Positions 10,280 through 17,633 of a stretch of DNA of 25,571 nt are shown here, one piece after another. The stretch lies in the NCBI GenBank assembly GCA_016202915.1, contig JACQNT010000118.1, forward strand, positions 1 to 25,571, read 5' to 3'. Origin of the DNA: Acidobacteriota bacterium (GTDB lineage Bacteria > Acidobacteriota > Polarisedimenticolia > Gp22-AA2). The position numbers and the translations under genes were made by a program. Every line of letters starts with the position of its first letter. The first letter of the stretch is position 1. Under the pieces are notes generated by a model that saw only the letters and a program-made list of their open reading frames with translations, made no database searches and had not been told where the DNA came from.

Positions 10280-11484
10280 GGGCGGACGCCGCCGGCGCCG
10301 GGGACCATCTCCATCGCCGACCCCTGCGAGCGGGCCCGCAGCTCCTCGTAGCGCCGCATCTCCATGCGGAAGAGGTCCGGCTCCCCGCGCGCCATGTGGA
10401 CCCCGGCCAGATAGTAGTGCGGCTCGGCGAACTCGGGATTGGCGGAGATCGCCTCCTGCAGGACGCGGACCGCCTCGTCGAGGCGGTTGCCCAGGGCGTG
10501 GAGCCGCCCCAGCTCGGCGAGCGCCCGCTCGTTGCGCGGCTGCAGCTCGAGGCACCGCTCGAGCGCCTGGCGCGCCCGCGCGTGCTCCCCCAGGGCGAGG
10601 TGGGTCGATCCCAGGTGCAGGTGCACTTGAGGATCGCGGGGGTCCTCGCGCGCGATGGCGAGGAAGGCGTCGAGAGCCGCGCGGTAGTCCCCGCGATTGA
10701 ACGCCTCCACTCCGCGGAGCCGGTGGCCGCGCACCCTCTCCTCCACCCGGCCGCGGAGGAGCGCCTCCTGGTGCGCGCTCCTCCAGCGCGCCGCCTCCGC
10801 GGGCCTGCCGAGGCGCATCGCGAGGGTCGCGAGGTGGCTGAGGGATCCCAGGTGCCCCGGGGCGATCTCCTGCGCCCGCCGGTAGGCGGCGGCCGCGTCC
10901 TCGAACGCGCCGCTCTGCTCGACGGCCAGCCCGAGCACGTAGTGCGCCTCCGCGTTCCCCGGCTGGAGCCCGATCACCCGGCTGGCCGCCGCCACCGCCT
11001 CCCGCGGCCGGCCGCGGCGCGCCTCCAGGAGCGCCTCCCTGAGGAGCGCCGCGGCGTTGTCCGGGTCGCGCCGCCGCGCCGCCGCGATCTGCGCCAGCGC
11101 TTCGTCGTAGCGTCCGGTGTCGCTCAGGACGCCGGCCAGCCCCAGGCGGGCCCCCTGGGAATCGGGCCGCGCGCCGAGGGCGGCGCGAAAGCTCGACTCG
11201 GCCTGCTTGAGACGATCGGTGCGGGCGTAGAGCGCGCCCAGCGCCTCGAGGATCGCGGCGTCTCCGGGCGCCCGCTGCAGCGCCTCCAGGAGGCGCGGCT
11301 CGGCTCCTTCCGGATCGCCCGCGCCCGGCGGCCGCGGGCCGCTGGCGAGCGGCGCCGCCTCGCCCGGCGCCACCGCCGCCGGGGCGCCAGGCGGTTCTCC
11401 GCAGCCCGGCGCCAGGCAGAGGGTCGCCGCCAGGATCGCGGCGCGCGCCCGGAGACGGGCGCTGCGAGGGAGGCCGAAGGGCAT
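10276..11484 (-). CDS. TPR-repeat lipoprotein
   Basis: A 402-residue protein starting at ATG 11484 with a signal sequence ending CLAPGCGEP (lipobox-like, Cys28) and a Pro/Ala-rich linker. The rest is a tetratricopeptide solenoid of about nine helix-turn-helix units, recognisable by repeated A-L-x-x-x-P and E-A-x-x-x-x-A-L patterns, e.g. LGALYARTDRLKQAESSFRA, LGLAVEQSGAFEDAAAAYRR and LGSTHLALGEHARARQALER. TPRs mediate protein-protein contacts, so this is probably an envelope scaffold. It is coupled by a 4-bp overlap to the FG-GAP/ASPIC lipoprotein and has a nearly identical lipobox (APGCG), so both are probably anchored in the same membrane face. A TTG at 11490 is also in frame, but ATG 11484 is preferred. 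A TAGAAT box ends 7 bases before this ATG. Confidence 0.88.
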
Positions 11485-11491
11485 GGGCAAG

Positions 11492-11497
11492 ATTCTA
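11492..11497 (-). promoter_or_regulatory. -10 element for the TPR-FG-GAP operon, leaderless spacing
   Basis: TAGAAT (11497-11492, minus strand; the wider string is TATAGAAT) is followed by seven bases and then ATG 11484. Transcription would start at or beside the start codon, giving a leaderless mRNA. No convincing -35 is visible at 17-bp spacing, so confidence is moderate. Confidence 0.45.
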
Positions 11498-11515
11498 TAC
11501 CAGGCGCAATTTCGC

Positions 11516-11521
11516 TATACT
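11516..11521 (+). promoter_or_regulatory. -10 element for argS
   Basis: TATACT (11516-11521) would place transcription start near 11528, just before the argS Shine-Dalgarno. The -35 position (11493-11498, TTCTAT) is weak and coincides with the opposing -10 box of the TPR operon. Confidence 0.45.
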
Positions 11522-11532
11522 GCGCGCCTTCC

Positions 11533-11538
11533 AGGAGG
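11533..11538 (+). promoter_or_regulatory. Ribosome binding site deciding the TTG start of argS
   Basis: A full AGGAGG (11533-11538) is followed after five bases by TTG 11544. No ATG or GTG in the frame has a comparable site, so this fixes the unusual TTG start. Confidence 0.8.
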
Positions 11539-11543
11539 CCCCG

Positions 11544-13496
11544 TTGGAGGCCATCAGACAGGAGATCGCCCGGACCGTCCGCCGGATCCTGCTGGAGCGC
11601 TTCGGCGAGGCTCCGGAGCGCGTCGCGGTCGAGTACCCGCCGCAGCCCGGCATGGGCGACCTCGCCTCTCCCGTCGCCTTCGAGATGGCCCGCCGGCTGC
11701 GCCGGGCGCCCCGGGACATCGCGCGGGAGCTGGCGGCCGCCTTCCCGCCCCTGCCGGGCGTCGCCGGCGTCGCGAGCGGCGGCGCCGGCTACCTGAACGT
11801 CTCGCTCGACCGCGCCGCCGCCGCGCGCGCCCTGGCCCGCGAGGTGGCGTCCCCCGCTCCTCCCTCCGACGGCGAGAAGATCATCGTCGAGCACACCAAC
11901 ATCAATCCCAACAAGGCGGCGCACATCGGCCACCTGCGCAACGCCGTCCTGGGGGACACCCTGGCGCGCTGCCTGCGATTCTCCGGGCGCCGCGTCGAGG
12001 TGCAGAACTACATCGACGACACGGGCGTCCAGGTGGCCGACCTGGTCATCGGCTTCCGCGACATCCTGCGCGGCGGAGTGGAGGAGGCGAAGGCGGTGGG
12101 CGACCGCTTCGACCAATTCTGCTGGGACCTCTACGCCCGGGTCACCGAGATGTACACGGCGTTCCCGGAGAAGCTCGCGCTGCGCCCTCCCGTCCTGAAG
12201 GCGCTCGAGGAGGGGCACGGCGAGATCGCCGCTCTCGGGGCCTACCTGACCCGGCGCATCGTGAACTGCCACCTGGACACCATGGCGCGGATCGGCGTGC
12301 GCTACGACCTCCTCCCCTGGGAGAGGGACGTGCTGGCGTTCCGCTTCTGGGAGACCACCTTCGCCCTCCTGAAGGAGCGCCGGGCGATCACACTGGTGGC
12401 CGAGGGCGAGCGCCAGGGGTGCTGGGTGATGGCCCTGGAAGGGCGCCGCTTCGCCGATCTCAAGGAGGGGGAGAAGATCCTGGTGCGGAGCGACGGCACG
12501 GTGACCTACGTCGGCAAGGACATCGCCTACCAGATGTGGAAGTTCGGGCTGCTGCCGGCCGATTTCCGCTACGAGCCGTTCCGCGACGAGCCGGACGGTC
12601 ACCGCGTCTGGACCACCACCCGGCGCCCCGGCGCGAGCCCGCGCCCCGCCTTCGGGGGCGGCGCGCGGGTCTACAATGTGATCGACGTCCGCCAGGCGTA
12701 CCTGCAGGCGATCGTCGTCGAGGGGCTCAGGTCGCTGGGCCACCGCGAGCAGGCGGAACGCTCCACCCATTTCTCCTACGAGATGGTGGCGCTCACCCCG
12801 AAGAGCGCCGAGACGCTCGGCCTGCCGCTCAACGAGGAGGATCGCGGCCGCCCCTATCTCGAGATGTCCGGGCGGCGCGGCCTGGGGATCAAGGCGGACG
12901 ACCTGCTCGACGCCCTGGAGAAGGAGGCGCTCCGCGAGGTGACCTGGCGCGCTCCCGACCTCGATCCTCGCGAGGCGGCGGCGCTCGGGCGCGACATCGC
13001 CGTCGGGGCGCTGCGCTACCTCATGATCAAGTACACGCGCAACAAGGTCCTGGCCTTCGATTTCGACGAGGCGCTCTCCTTCGAGGGGGAGAGCGGTCCT
13101 TACTTACAATACGCCGTGGTCCGGGCCCGCGGGATCTTCGAGAAGATGGCGGCGGCGGGCGGGCCCGACGAGGCGGAGGCGGCCCGCCTGGCGCGCGCGG
13201 CGGAGTTCAATCTCCCCGCGGGCGAGGGAGCCGAGGAGCACTGGGCGCTCCTGATGCAGATCGCCCGCTTCCGGGAGACGGTGGCCCAGGCGCTGGAGAC
13301 GCTGGAGCTGTCGCAGATCGCCAAGTACGCCTTCGCTCTGGCCCAGAAGTTCAACTCCTTCTACCACAAGTACCCGGTCATGAAGGAGCCCGACGCCCGC
13401 TGGAAGACGGCGCGCGTCGTCCTGACCCACCTGTTCCTGGCCCAGATGCGGCACGCCTTCGCCCTGATGGGAATCCCGGTCCCGGCGCGCATGTAA
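11544..13496 (+). CDS. argS: Arginine--tRNA ligase
   Basis: A 650-residue class-I aminoacyl-tRNA synthetase that charges tRNA-Arg with arginine in the cytosol. The N-terminal 'additional domain' begins EAIRQEIARTVRRILLERF. The HIGH motif is AHIGHLRNA with His127 and His130, preceded by VEHTNINPNKAAHIGH as in ArgRS. The KMSKS position is occupied by MSGRRGLGIKADDLL (about 441-455), a KMSK-less form. The anticodon-binding DALR domain contains ESGPYLQYAVVRARGIF and ends with MGIPVPARM. At 650 residues it is longer than the common ~560-590 form. The start is TTG 11544, supported by a perfect AGGAGG five bases upstream. It is divergent from the TPR operon across 59 bp, and 49 bp separate it from the S55-like gene downstream, which appears to have its own -10 element. 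Confidence 0.96.
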   Translation: MEAIRQEIARTVRRILLERFGEAPERVAVEYPPQPGMGDLASPVAFEMARRLRRAPRDIARELAAAFPPLPGVAGVASGGAGYLNVSLDRAAAARALAREVASPAPPSDGEKIIVEHTNINPNKAAHIGHLRNAVLGDTLARCLRFSGRRVEVQNYIDDTGVQVADLVIGFRDILRGGVEEAKAVGDRFDQFCWDLYARVTEMYTAFPEKLALRPPVLKALEEGHGEIAALGAYLTRRIVNCHLDTMARIGVRYDLLPWERDVLAFRFWETTFALLKERRAITLVAEGERQGCWVMALEGRRFADLKEGEKILVRSDGTVTYVGKDIAYQMWKFGLLPADFRYEPFRDEPDGHRVWTTTRRPGASPRPAFGGGARVYNVIDVRQAYLQAIVVEGLRSLGHREQAERSTHFSYEMVALTPKSAETLGLPLNEEDRGRPYLEMSGRRGLGIKADDLLDALEKEALREVTWRAPDLDPREAAALGRDIAVGALRYLMIKYTRNKVLAFDFDEALSFEGESGPYLQYAVVRARGIFEKMAAAGGPDEAEAARLARAAEFNLPAGEGAEEHWALLMQIARFRETVAQALETLELSQIAKYAFALAQKFNSFYHKYPVMKEPDARWKTARVVLTHLFLAQMRHAFALMGIPVPARM

Positions 13497-13529
13497 GGGG
13501 CGCGCCGGCCGCGGCCTCGCGGATCGCTG

Positions 13530-13538
13530 TGCTATGAT
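13530..13538 (+). promoter_or_regulatory. Extended -10 promoter with leaderless spacing for the S55-like operon
   Basis: TGC-TATGAT (13530-13538) matches an extended -10 (TGn-TATAAT). The expected transcription start falls at about 13545, immediately before GTG 13546. No -35 is seen, and the leader would have no room for a Shine-Dalgarno. The call is by motif only. Confidence 0.4.
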
Positions 13539-13545
13539 GTGAGTT

Positions 13546-15348
13546 GTGCGCTCCGCGGCCCTCGCCTTTTTCCTCTGCGCGTCCGCCCTGTCGCCGGCGG
13601 CGGCGCAGGAGATCATCCCGTTCTCCGAGATCAAGCCCGGCATGAAGGGCCTGGGGAGGACGGTCTTCAGCGGCACGCGCGTGGAGGAGTTCCAGGTCGA
13701 GGTGATCGGCACGCTCGAGAAAGTGGCCCCGCAGCGCAACCTGATCCTGGTCCGCCTGTCGGGGGGCCCGCTGCAGTCCACCGGCGTTCTCAACGGCATG
13801 AGCGGCAGCCCGGTCTACATCGGCAGCCGGCTGGCCGGGGCGGTCGCCTACACCTGGGCCTTCGCGAAGGAGCCGGTGGCGGGACTCACGCCGATCGAGG
13901 AGATGATTTCCGTCGAGGACCAGGAGCGCCCCGCGGCGCCGCCGGCGCGCGCCCGGGCGCCGCTGCCCCCCGACGCGGGCGGCGCGGGCCTCGCCTACCT
14001 CAAGGACCCGTCGCGGCTGCCGGCGCACTTCGCCGGGTACTTCGCCCGCGGCGCCGTCCAGGGATCGACCGCGGCGGCGCTCGCCCCCATCCGCGCTCCC
14101 CTGGTGTTCAGCGGCTTCGCCCCGCGCGTGGTGGAGGCCCTGGGCCCCGCCCTGGCGGGCGCCGGCCTCGTCCCCGTCCAGGGCGGCGCGGCCGGCCGGG
14201 CCGCCCCGGGATCCGAGGGGCGCATCGCCCCGGGGGCGGGCGTCGGGATCAAGCTGGTGCGCGGCGACGTGGAGATCGCCGCCATCTGCACCGTCACCTA
14301 CCGCGAGGAGGATCGCGTCATGGCCTGCGGCCACCCGCTCCTCAACCTGGGCCCCACCGACCTCATCATGACCACCGCCTCGGTCAACGGGCTGTTCCCC
14401 TCCCTGCAGGAATCGTTCAAGTTCGCTTCCGCCGGGGAGGAGGTGGGGGCGTTCCGCCAGGACCGGGCCACCGGCGTCTTCGGGTATCTGGGCCGGAAGC
14501 CCCGGCTGATCCCCGTGCGGGTGGAGCTGCAGCCGGCAAAGGGGCGGGCGAGGCGCTACGCCTTCGATGTCGCCGGGGACCCCTTCCTCGCCCCCTACCT
14601 GATCTACGCCGCGCTCAATGGCGTGCTGAGCAACGCGGAGAAGGACTACGGGGACATCACCCTGGCCTACAGGCCCGGATCGACCATCCAGGTGGAGGGG
14701 GAGGAGGACATCGCGCTGAAGAACCTGTTCTCGGGGGAGCTGGCCGCGCCCTACGCCTCCGGCACCGTCGCCTTCCTGGCGCAGATCCTCCTGAACAACG
14801 ACTACCGCCCCGTGCACCTCAGCGGCATCAATCTCATCCTGGGCTATGCCGACGAGCTGCGCACCGCCCGGGTGGAGCGCGCCTGGGTGAGCCGGGACCG
14901 GGTGCGCGCCGGAGAGGTGATCCAGATCTCGGCCAGCATCAAGCCGTTCCGCGGTCCCGCGGTGACGCGGCAGATCGACCTGACGGTCCCCGACGAGGTG
15001 CCTCCCGGCCGCCTGATCCTGCAGGTGGGCGACGGTCTCACCCTGGCGCGGGCCGAAGGAGACGACGAGGAGTTCCACCCGTCCGACCTGTCGCAGCTGA
15101 TCTGGCTCATCAACCACCTGCGCAGCAACGACCGCCTCTACGCCGTCCTGGCGAGGAGCGACAACGGCATCCTGTTCCAGGGGGAGAGGCTCCCCAACCT
15201 GCCGCCCTCGATCGCCCAGGTGATGATCCGCCCGCAGACCCGCGGGAACTTTCAGAGGCTGCTGTATCGCGGGGTGGCCGAGGAAGCCCTGCAGACGGAC
15301 TACATGCTGAGCGGCTACAAGCAGCTGGCCATCGAGGTGGAGGAATAG
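13546..15348 (+). CDS. Secreted SpoIVB-type peptidase S55 domain protein
   Basis: A 600-residue exported protein with signal peptide MRSAALAFFLCASALSPAAA and cleavage before QEI. Two SpoIVB/S55-like blocks are visible. The first, VLNGMSGSPVYIGSRLAGAV (about 82-101) with continuation FAKEPVAGLTPIEEM, carries the candidate nucleophile Ser86. The second, TYREEDRVMACGHPLLNLG (about 252-270) followed by VGAFRQDRATGVFGYLG, carries candidate His263. In SpoIVB the His block precedes the Ser block, so the order here looks permuted. The C-terminal ~200 residues, after about 420, look beta-rich and have no assignment. B. subtilis SpoIVB cleaves a membrane-complex partner during sporulation; there are no sporulation genes here, so a periplasmic protease or chaperone role is inferred. 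GTG 13546 gives the signal peptide directly. One base separates it from the propeller gene. Confidence 0.82.
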   Translation: MRSAALAFFLCASALSPAAAQEIIPFSEIKPGMKGLGRTVFSGTRVEEFQVEVIGTLEKVAPQRNLILVRLSGGPLQSTGVLNGMSGSPVYIGSRLAGAVAYTWAFAKEPVAGLTPIEEMISVEDQERPAAPPARARAPLPPDAGGAGLAYLKDPSRLPAHFAGYFARGAVQGSTAAALAPIRAPLVFSGFAPRVVEALGPALAGAGLVPVQGGAAGRAAPGSEGRIAPGAGVGIKLVRGDVEIAAICTVTYREEDRVMACGHPLLNLGPTDLIMTTASVNGLFPSLQESFKFASAGEEVGAFRQDRATGVFGYLGRKPRLIPVRVELQPAKGRARRYAFDVAGDPFLAPYLIYAALNGVLSNAEKDYGDITLAYRPGSTIQVEGEEDIALKNLFSGELAAPYASGTVAFLAQILLNNDYRPVHLSGINLILGYADELRTARVERAWVSRDRVRAGEVIQISASIKPFRGPAVTRQIDLTVPDEVPPGRLILQVGDGLTLARAEGDDEEFHPSDLSQLIWLINHLRSNDRLYAVLARSDNGILFQGERLPNLPPSIAQVMIRPQTRGNFQRLLYRGVAEEALQTDYMLSGYKQLAIEVEE

Positions 15349-15349
15349 C

Positions 15350-17626
15350 ATGCGACGCGCCCGCGCCGCCCGGGCAGCGGCCGGCCTCGCCGGGCTTCTT
15401 CTGCTCGGGTCACCGCGGCACCTGCTCGCCGTGGCTCCGGCGCTCTGGACGCTCGAGACCTTCGAGGATTTCGAGAAGGGGAAGCCGGACGGGGCCGCGG
15501 TCGCGGCCGGCGGCGAGCTGGTGCTGGCCCCCTCCCTGCGGCCGCTGAAGGTCACGCCGCTGGAGTCCTCGGCGGAGACGTTCCTGTGGTCGCAGGCGGT
15601 GGACAGCAAGGGGGTCCTCTACGTGGGCGGAGGCAGCGGCGGGAAGATCTACAGGATCCCGCGCGGAGGGCAGGGCTCGCTGTACTTCGAGACCGGGGAC
15701 CTGGCGGTGCACGCCATGGCGGTCGACCGGTCCGACGTCCTGTACGCGGCCACCTCCCCCCGGGGCAAGATCTACCGCGTCACCGGCGAGGGGAAGGGCG
15801 AGGTCTACTACCAGCCCGAGGATCGGTACACCTGGGCGCTGGCCTTGGGGCCGAAGGGCGAGCTGTTCGCCGCAACCGGAGAGCGCGGGATCATCTACAA
15901 GATCGCGTCCAAAGGAAAAGCGGAGGTCTTCTTCGACAGCGAGGAGTTCCACGTGGTGTCCGTGGCGCCGGACGGAGCGGGCCATCTGCTGGCCGGCACC
16001 GACGGCAAGGGGCTCCTCTACCGCGTCAACCCGCAGGGGCAGGCGACCGTCCTGCACGATTCGCGCCTGCGGGAGATCAACGCGATCGCCGTCGATCCCA
16101 GGGGGGTGATCTACGCCGCGGCGATCGGCGCCGAGCCGGAGCAGCCGCCCCTCCCCTCGCCGCCGCCGTCGCTACCGCAGCCGCAGGTGGCCGCCCGGGA
16201 GCCGGGGGCCGCCCCCCTGCCGCCCCCCGTGCCGATCCCCGGGATCGAGGCGGGAGGCGGCGCCAGCGTCACGGTCGTCGCCACCGCCGCCGGGCAGGCC
16301 CAGCCGGCGGCGGCGCCGCCCAAAAGCGAGGTGTACCGGATCGATCCCGACGGGACGGTCAGCACGCTGTGGTCGTCCCAGGACGAGGTGGTCTATGCGC
16401 TCCTCATCGACCCGTCCGGACGGCCGATCATCGGGACCGGCGAGCCCGGCCGCATCCGCGCCCTGGTCGGGGCGCAGGAGAGCACGCTCCTGGCGCGCCT
16501 GCCGGAATCCCAGGTCACCTCCCTGGCCCTCGGGCCCGGCCAGCAGATGTTCGCGGCCAGCAGCAACGTCGGGAAGGTGTACCTGCTGGAAGCCGCCACC
16601 AGCGAGTCGGGGACCTATGTCTCCCCCGCGCGCGACACCCAGACGAGGTCCCGCTGGGGCCGGATCTCATGGAGGGCGAGCGTTCCGCAGGGGGCCCGCG
16701 TCGAGGTCGCGACCCGCTCCGGGAACAGCAGCGCCCCGGACTCCACCTGGAGCGACTGGTCGCCTCCCTACTCCAATCCCGACGGGAGCCCGGTCTCCAG
16801 CCCTCCGGCCCGGTCCATCCAGTGGCGCGCCCGCCTGGCGCGCGCCAGCGGCGGGCCGGGGCCGGCCCTCCAGGCGGTGTCGATCGCCTACGTGCAGTCG
16901 AACCTCCCACCCACGCTCAGGAAAGTGACCGTGCAGCCGCCCGGGGTCCTGAGGGAGCGCCCCCTCTACGTTCCGGAAGCCGATCCCCAGGACCTGGCGT
17001 TCACCGGGATTCGCGTCAACCCCGACGGGCACCCGCCCGCCGGAGCGTCGCAGCCGATCCCGGAGAAGAGGATCTACGTCAGGGGGATGCGCTCCCTGGA
17101 ATGGGAGGCGGAGGACCCGAACGGGGACAGCCTCGCCTACGACGTCGCCTTCCGGGGCGAGGGGGAGTCGTCCTGGAAGCCGCTGGGGCGCGGGCTGCGG
17201 GAGCCGTACTTCGCGTTCGACTCGATGCAGCTGCCGGACGGCCTCTACCGCGTGCGGGTGGAGGCGAGCGACGGACCCTCGAACGCCGCGGACCAGGCCA
17301 GGAACGCCGCGCTGGCCAGCGACCCCTTCCTCATCGACAACACGCCGCCCGCGGTCCAGGTCAGCGCGCGCCAGGGGCCGCAGGGCCAGGTCGGCATCGA
17401 GATCGTCGCGAGCGACGGCGTGGGGCCGATCGCGCGCGCCGAGTATTCCCTCGATGCCGCCCGCTGGGTGCCGCTGGCCCCCGCGGACGGGGTCTCCGAC
17501 TCGCGGTCGGAGTCCTACAGCCTCAGCCTCGGAGCCCTGCGCGCGGGCGAGCACACGGTCATCGTCAAGGTGACCGACCTCCTGGGGAACGTCGGCGCCG
17601 GCAAGGCCACCTTCACCTCGGATTAA
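15350..17626 (+). CDS. Secreted beta-propeller protein with C-terminal Ig/Fn3-like domains
   Basis: A 758-residue exported protein. It starts at ATG 15350 with GGAGG (15339-15343) inside the preceding gene; the signal region contains AAAGLAGLLLLGS. About residues 75-410 hold repeated blade-like units with a 'L-Y/F-A-A-T/G ... G-x-I-Y-K/R-I' pattern: KGVLYVGGGSGGKIYRI, DVLYAATSPRGKIYRV, GELFAATGERGIIYKI and KGLLYRVNPQG. This fits an NHL/SMP-30-like or WD-like propeller. About residues 263-325 are a Pro/Ala-rich low-complexity insertion between two blades. The C-terminal third contains LEWEAEDPNGDSLAYDVAF and FLIDNTPPAVQVSARQG, typical of Ig/Fn3-like adhesion modules. No catalytic motif is seen; a binding or scaffolding role is inferred. 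It sits one base after the S55-like gene and seven bases before the ABC binding protein, so co-expression is likely. Confidence 0.8.
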   Translation: MRRARAARAAAGLAGLLLLGSPRHLLAVAPALWTLETFEDFEKGKPDGAAVAAGGELVLAPSLRPLKVTPLESSAETFLWSQAVDSKGVLYVGGGSGGKIYRIPRGGQGSLYFETGDLAVHAMAVDRSDVLYAATSPRGKIYRVTGEGKGEVYYQPEDRYTWALALGPKGELFAATGERGIIYKIASKGKAEVFFDSEEFHVVSVAPDGAGHLLAGTDGKGLLYRVNPQGQATVLHDSRLREINAIAVDPRGVIYAAAIGAEPEQPPLPSPPPSLPQPQVAAREPGAAPLPPPVPIPGIEAGGGASVTVVATAAGQAQPAAAPPKSEVYRIDPDGTVSTLWSSQDEVVYALLIDPSGRPIIGTGEPGRIRALVGAQESTLLARLPESQVTSLALGPGQQMFAASSNVGKVYLLEAATSESGTYVSPARDTQTRSRWGRISWRASVPQGARVEVATRSGNSSAPDSTWSDWSPPYSNPDGSPVSSPPARSIQWRARLARASGGPGPALQAVSIAYVQSNLPPTLRKVTVQPPGVLRERPLYVPEADPQDLAFTGIRVNPDGHPPAGASQPIPEKRIYVRGMRSLEWEAEDPNGDSLAYDVAFRGEGESSWKPLGRGLREPYFAFDSMQLPDGLYRVRVEASDGPSNAADQARNAALASDPFLIDNTPPAVQVSARQGPQGQVGIEIVASDGVGPIARAEYSLDAARWVPLAPADGVSDSRSESYSLSLGALRAGEHTVIVKVTDLLGNVGAGKATFTSD

Positions 17627-17633
17627 GCCGCCG

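Noticed and set aside
10280..10555. Upstream extension of the FG-GAP lipoprotein to 10555
   Set aside because: It overlaps the TPR gene in another frame and would hide the lipoprotein signal; GTG 10279 with GTGA coupling explains the start better.
13497..13530. GC-palindromic GGCGCGCC/GGCCGCGGCC cluster after argS as a terminator
   Set aside because: No T-run follows and the palindromes overlap without a clear loop, so it was left unannotated.
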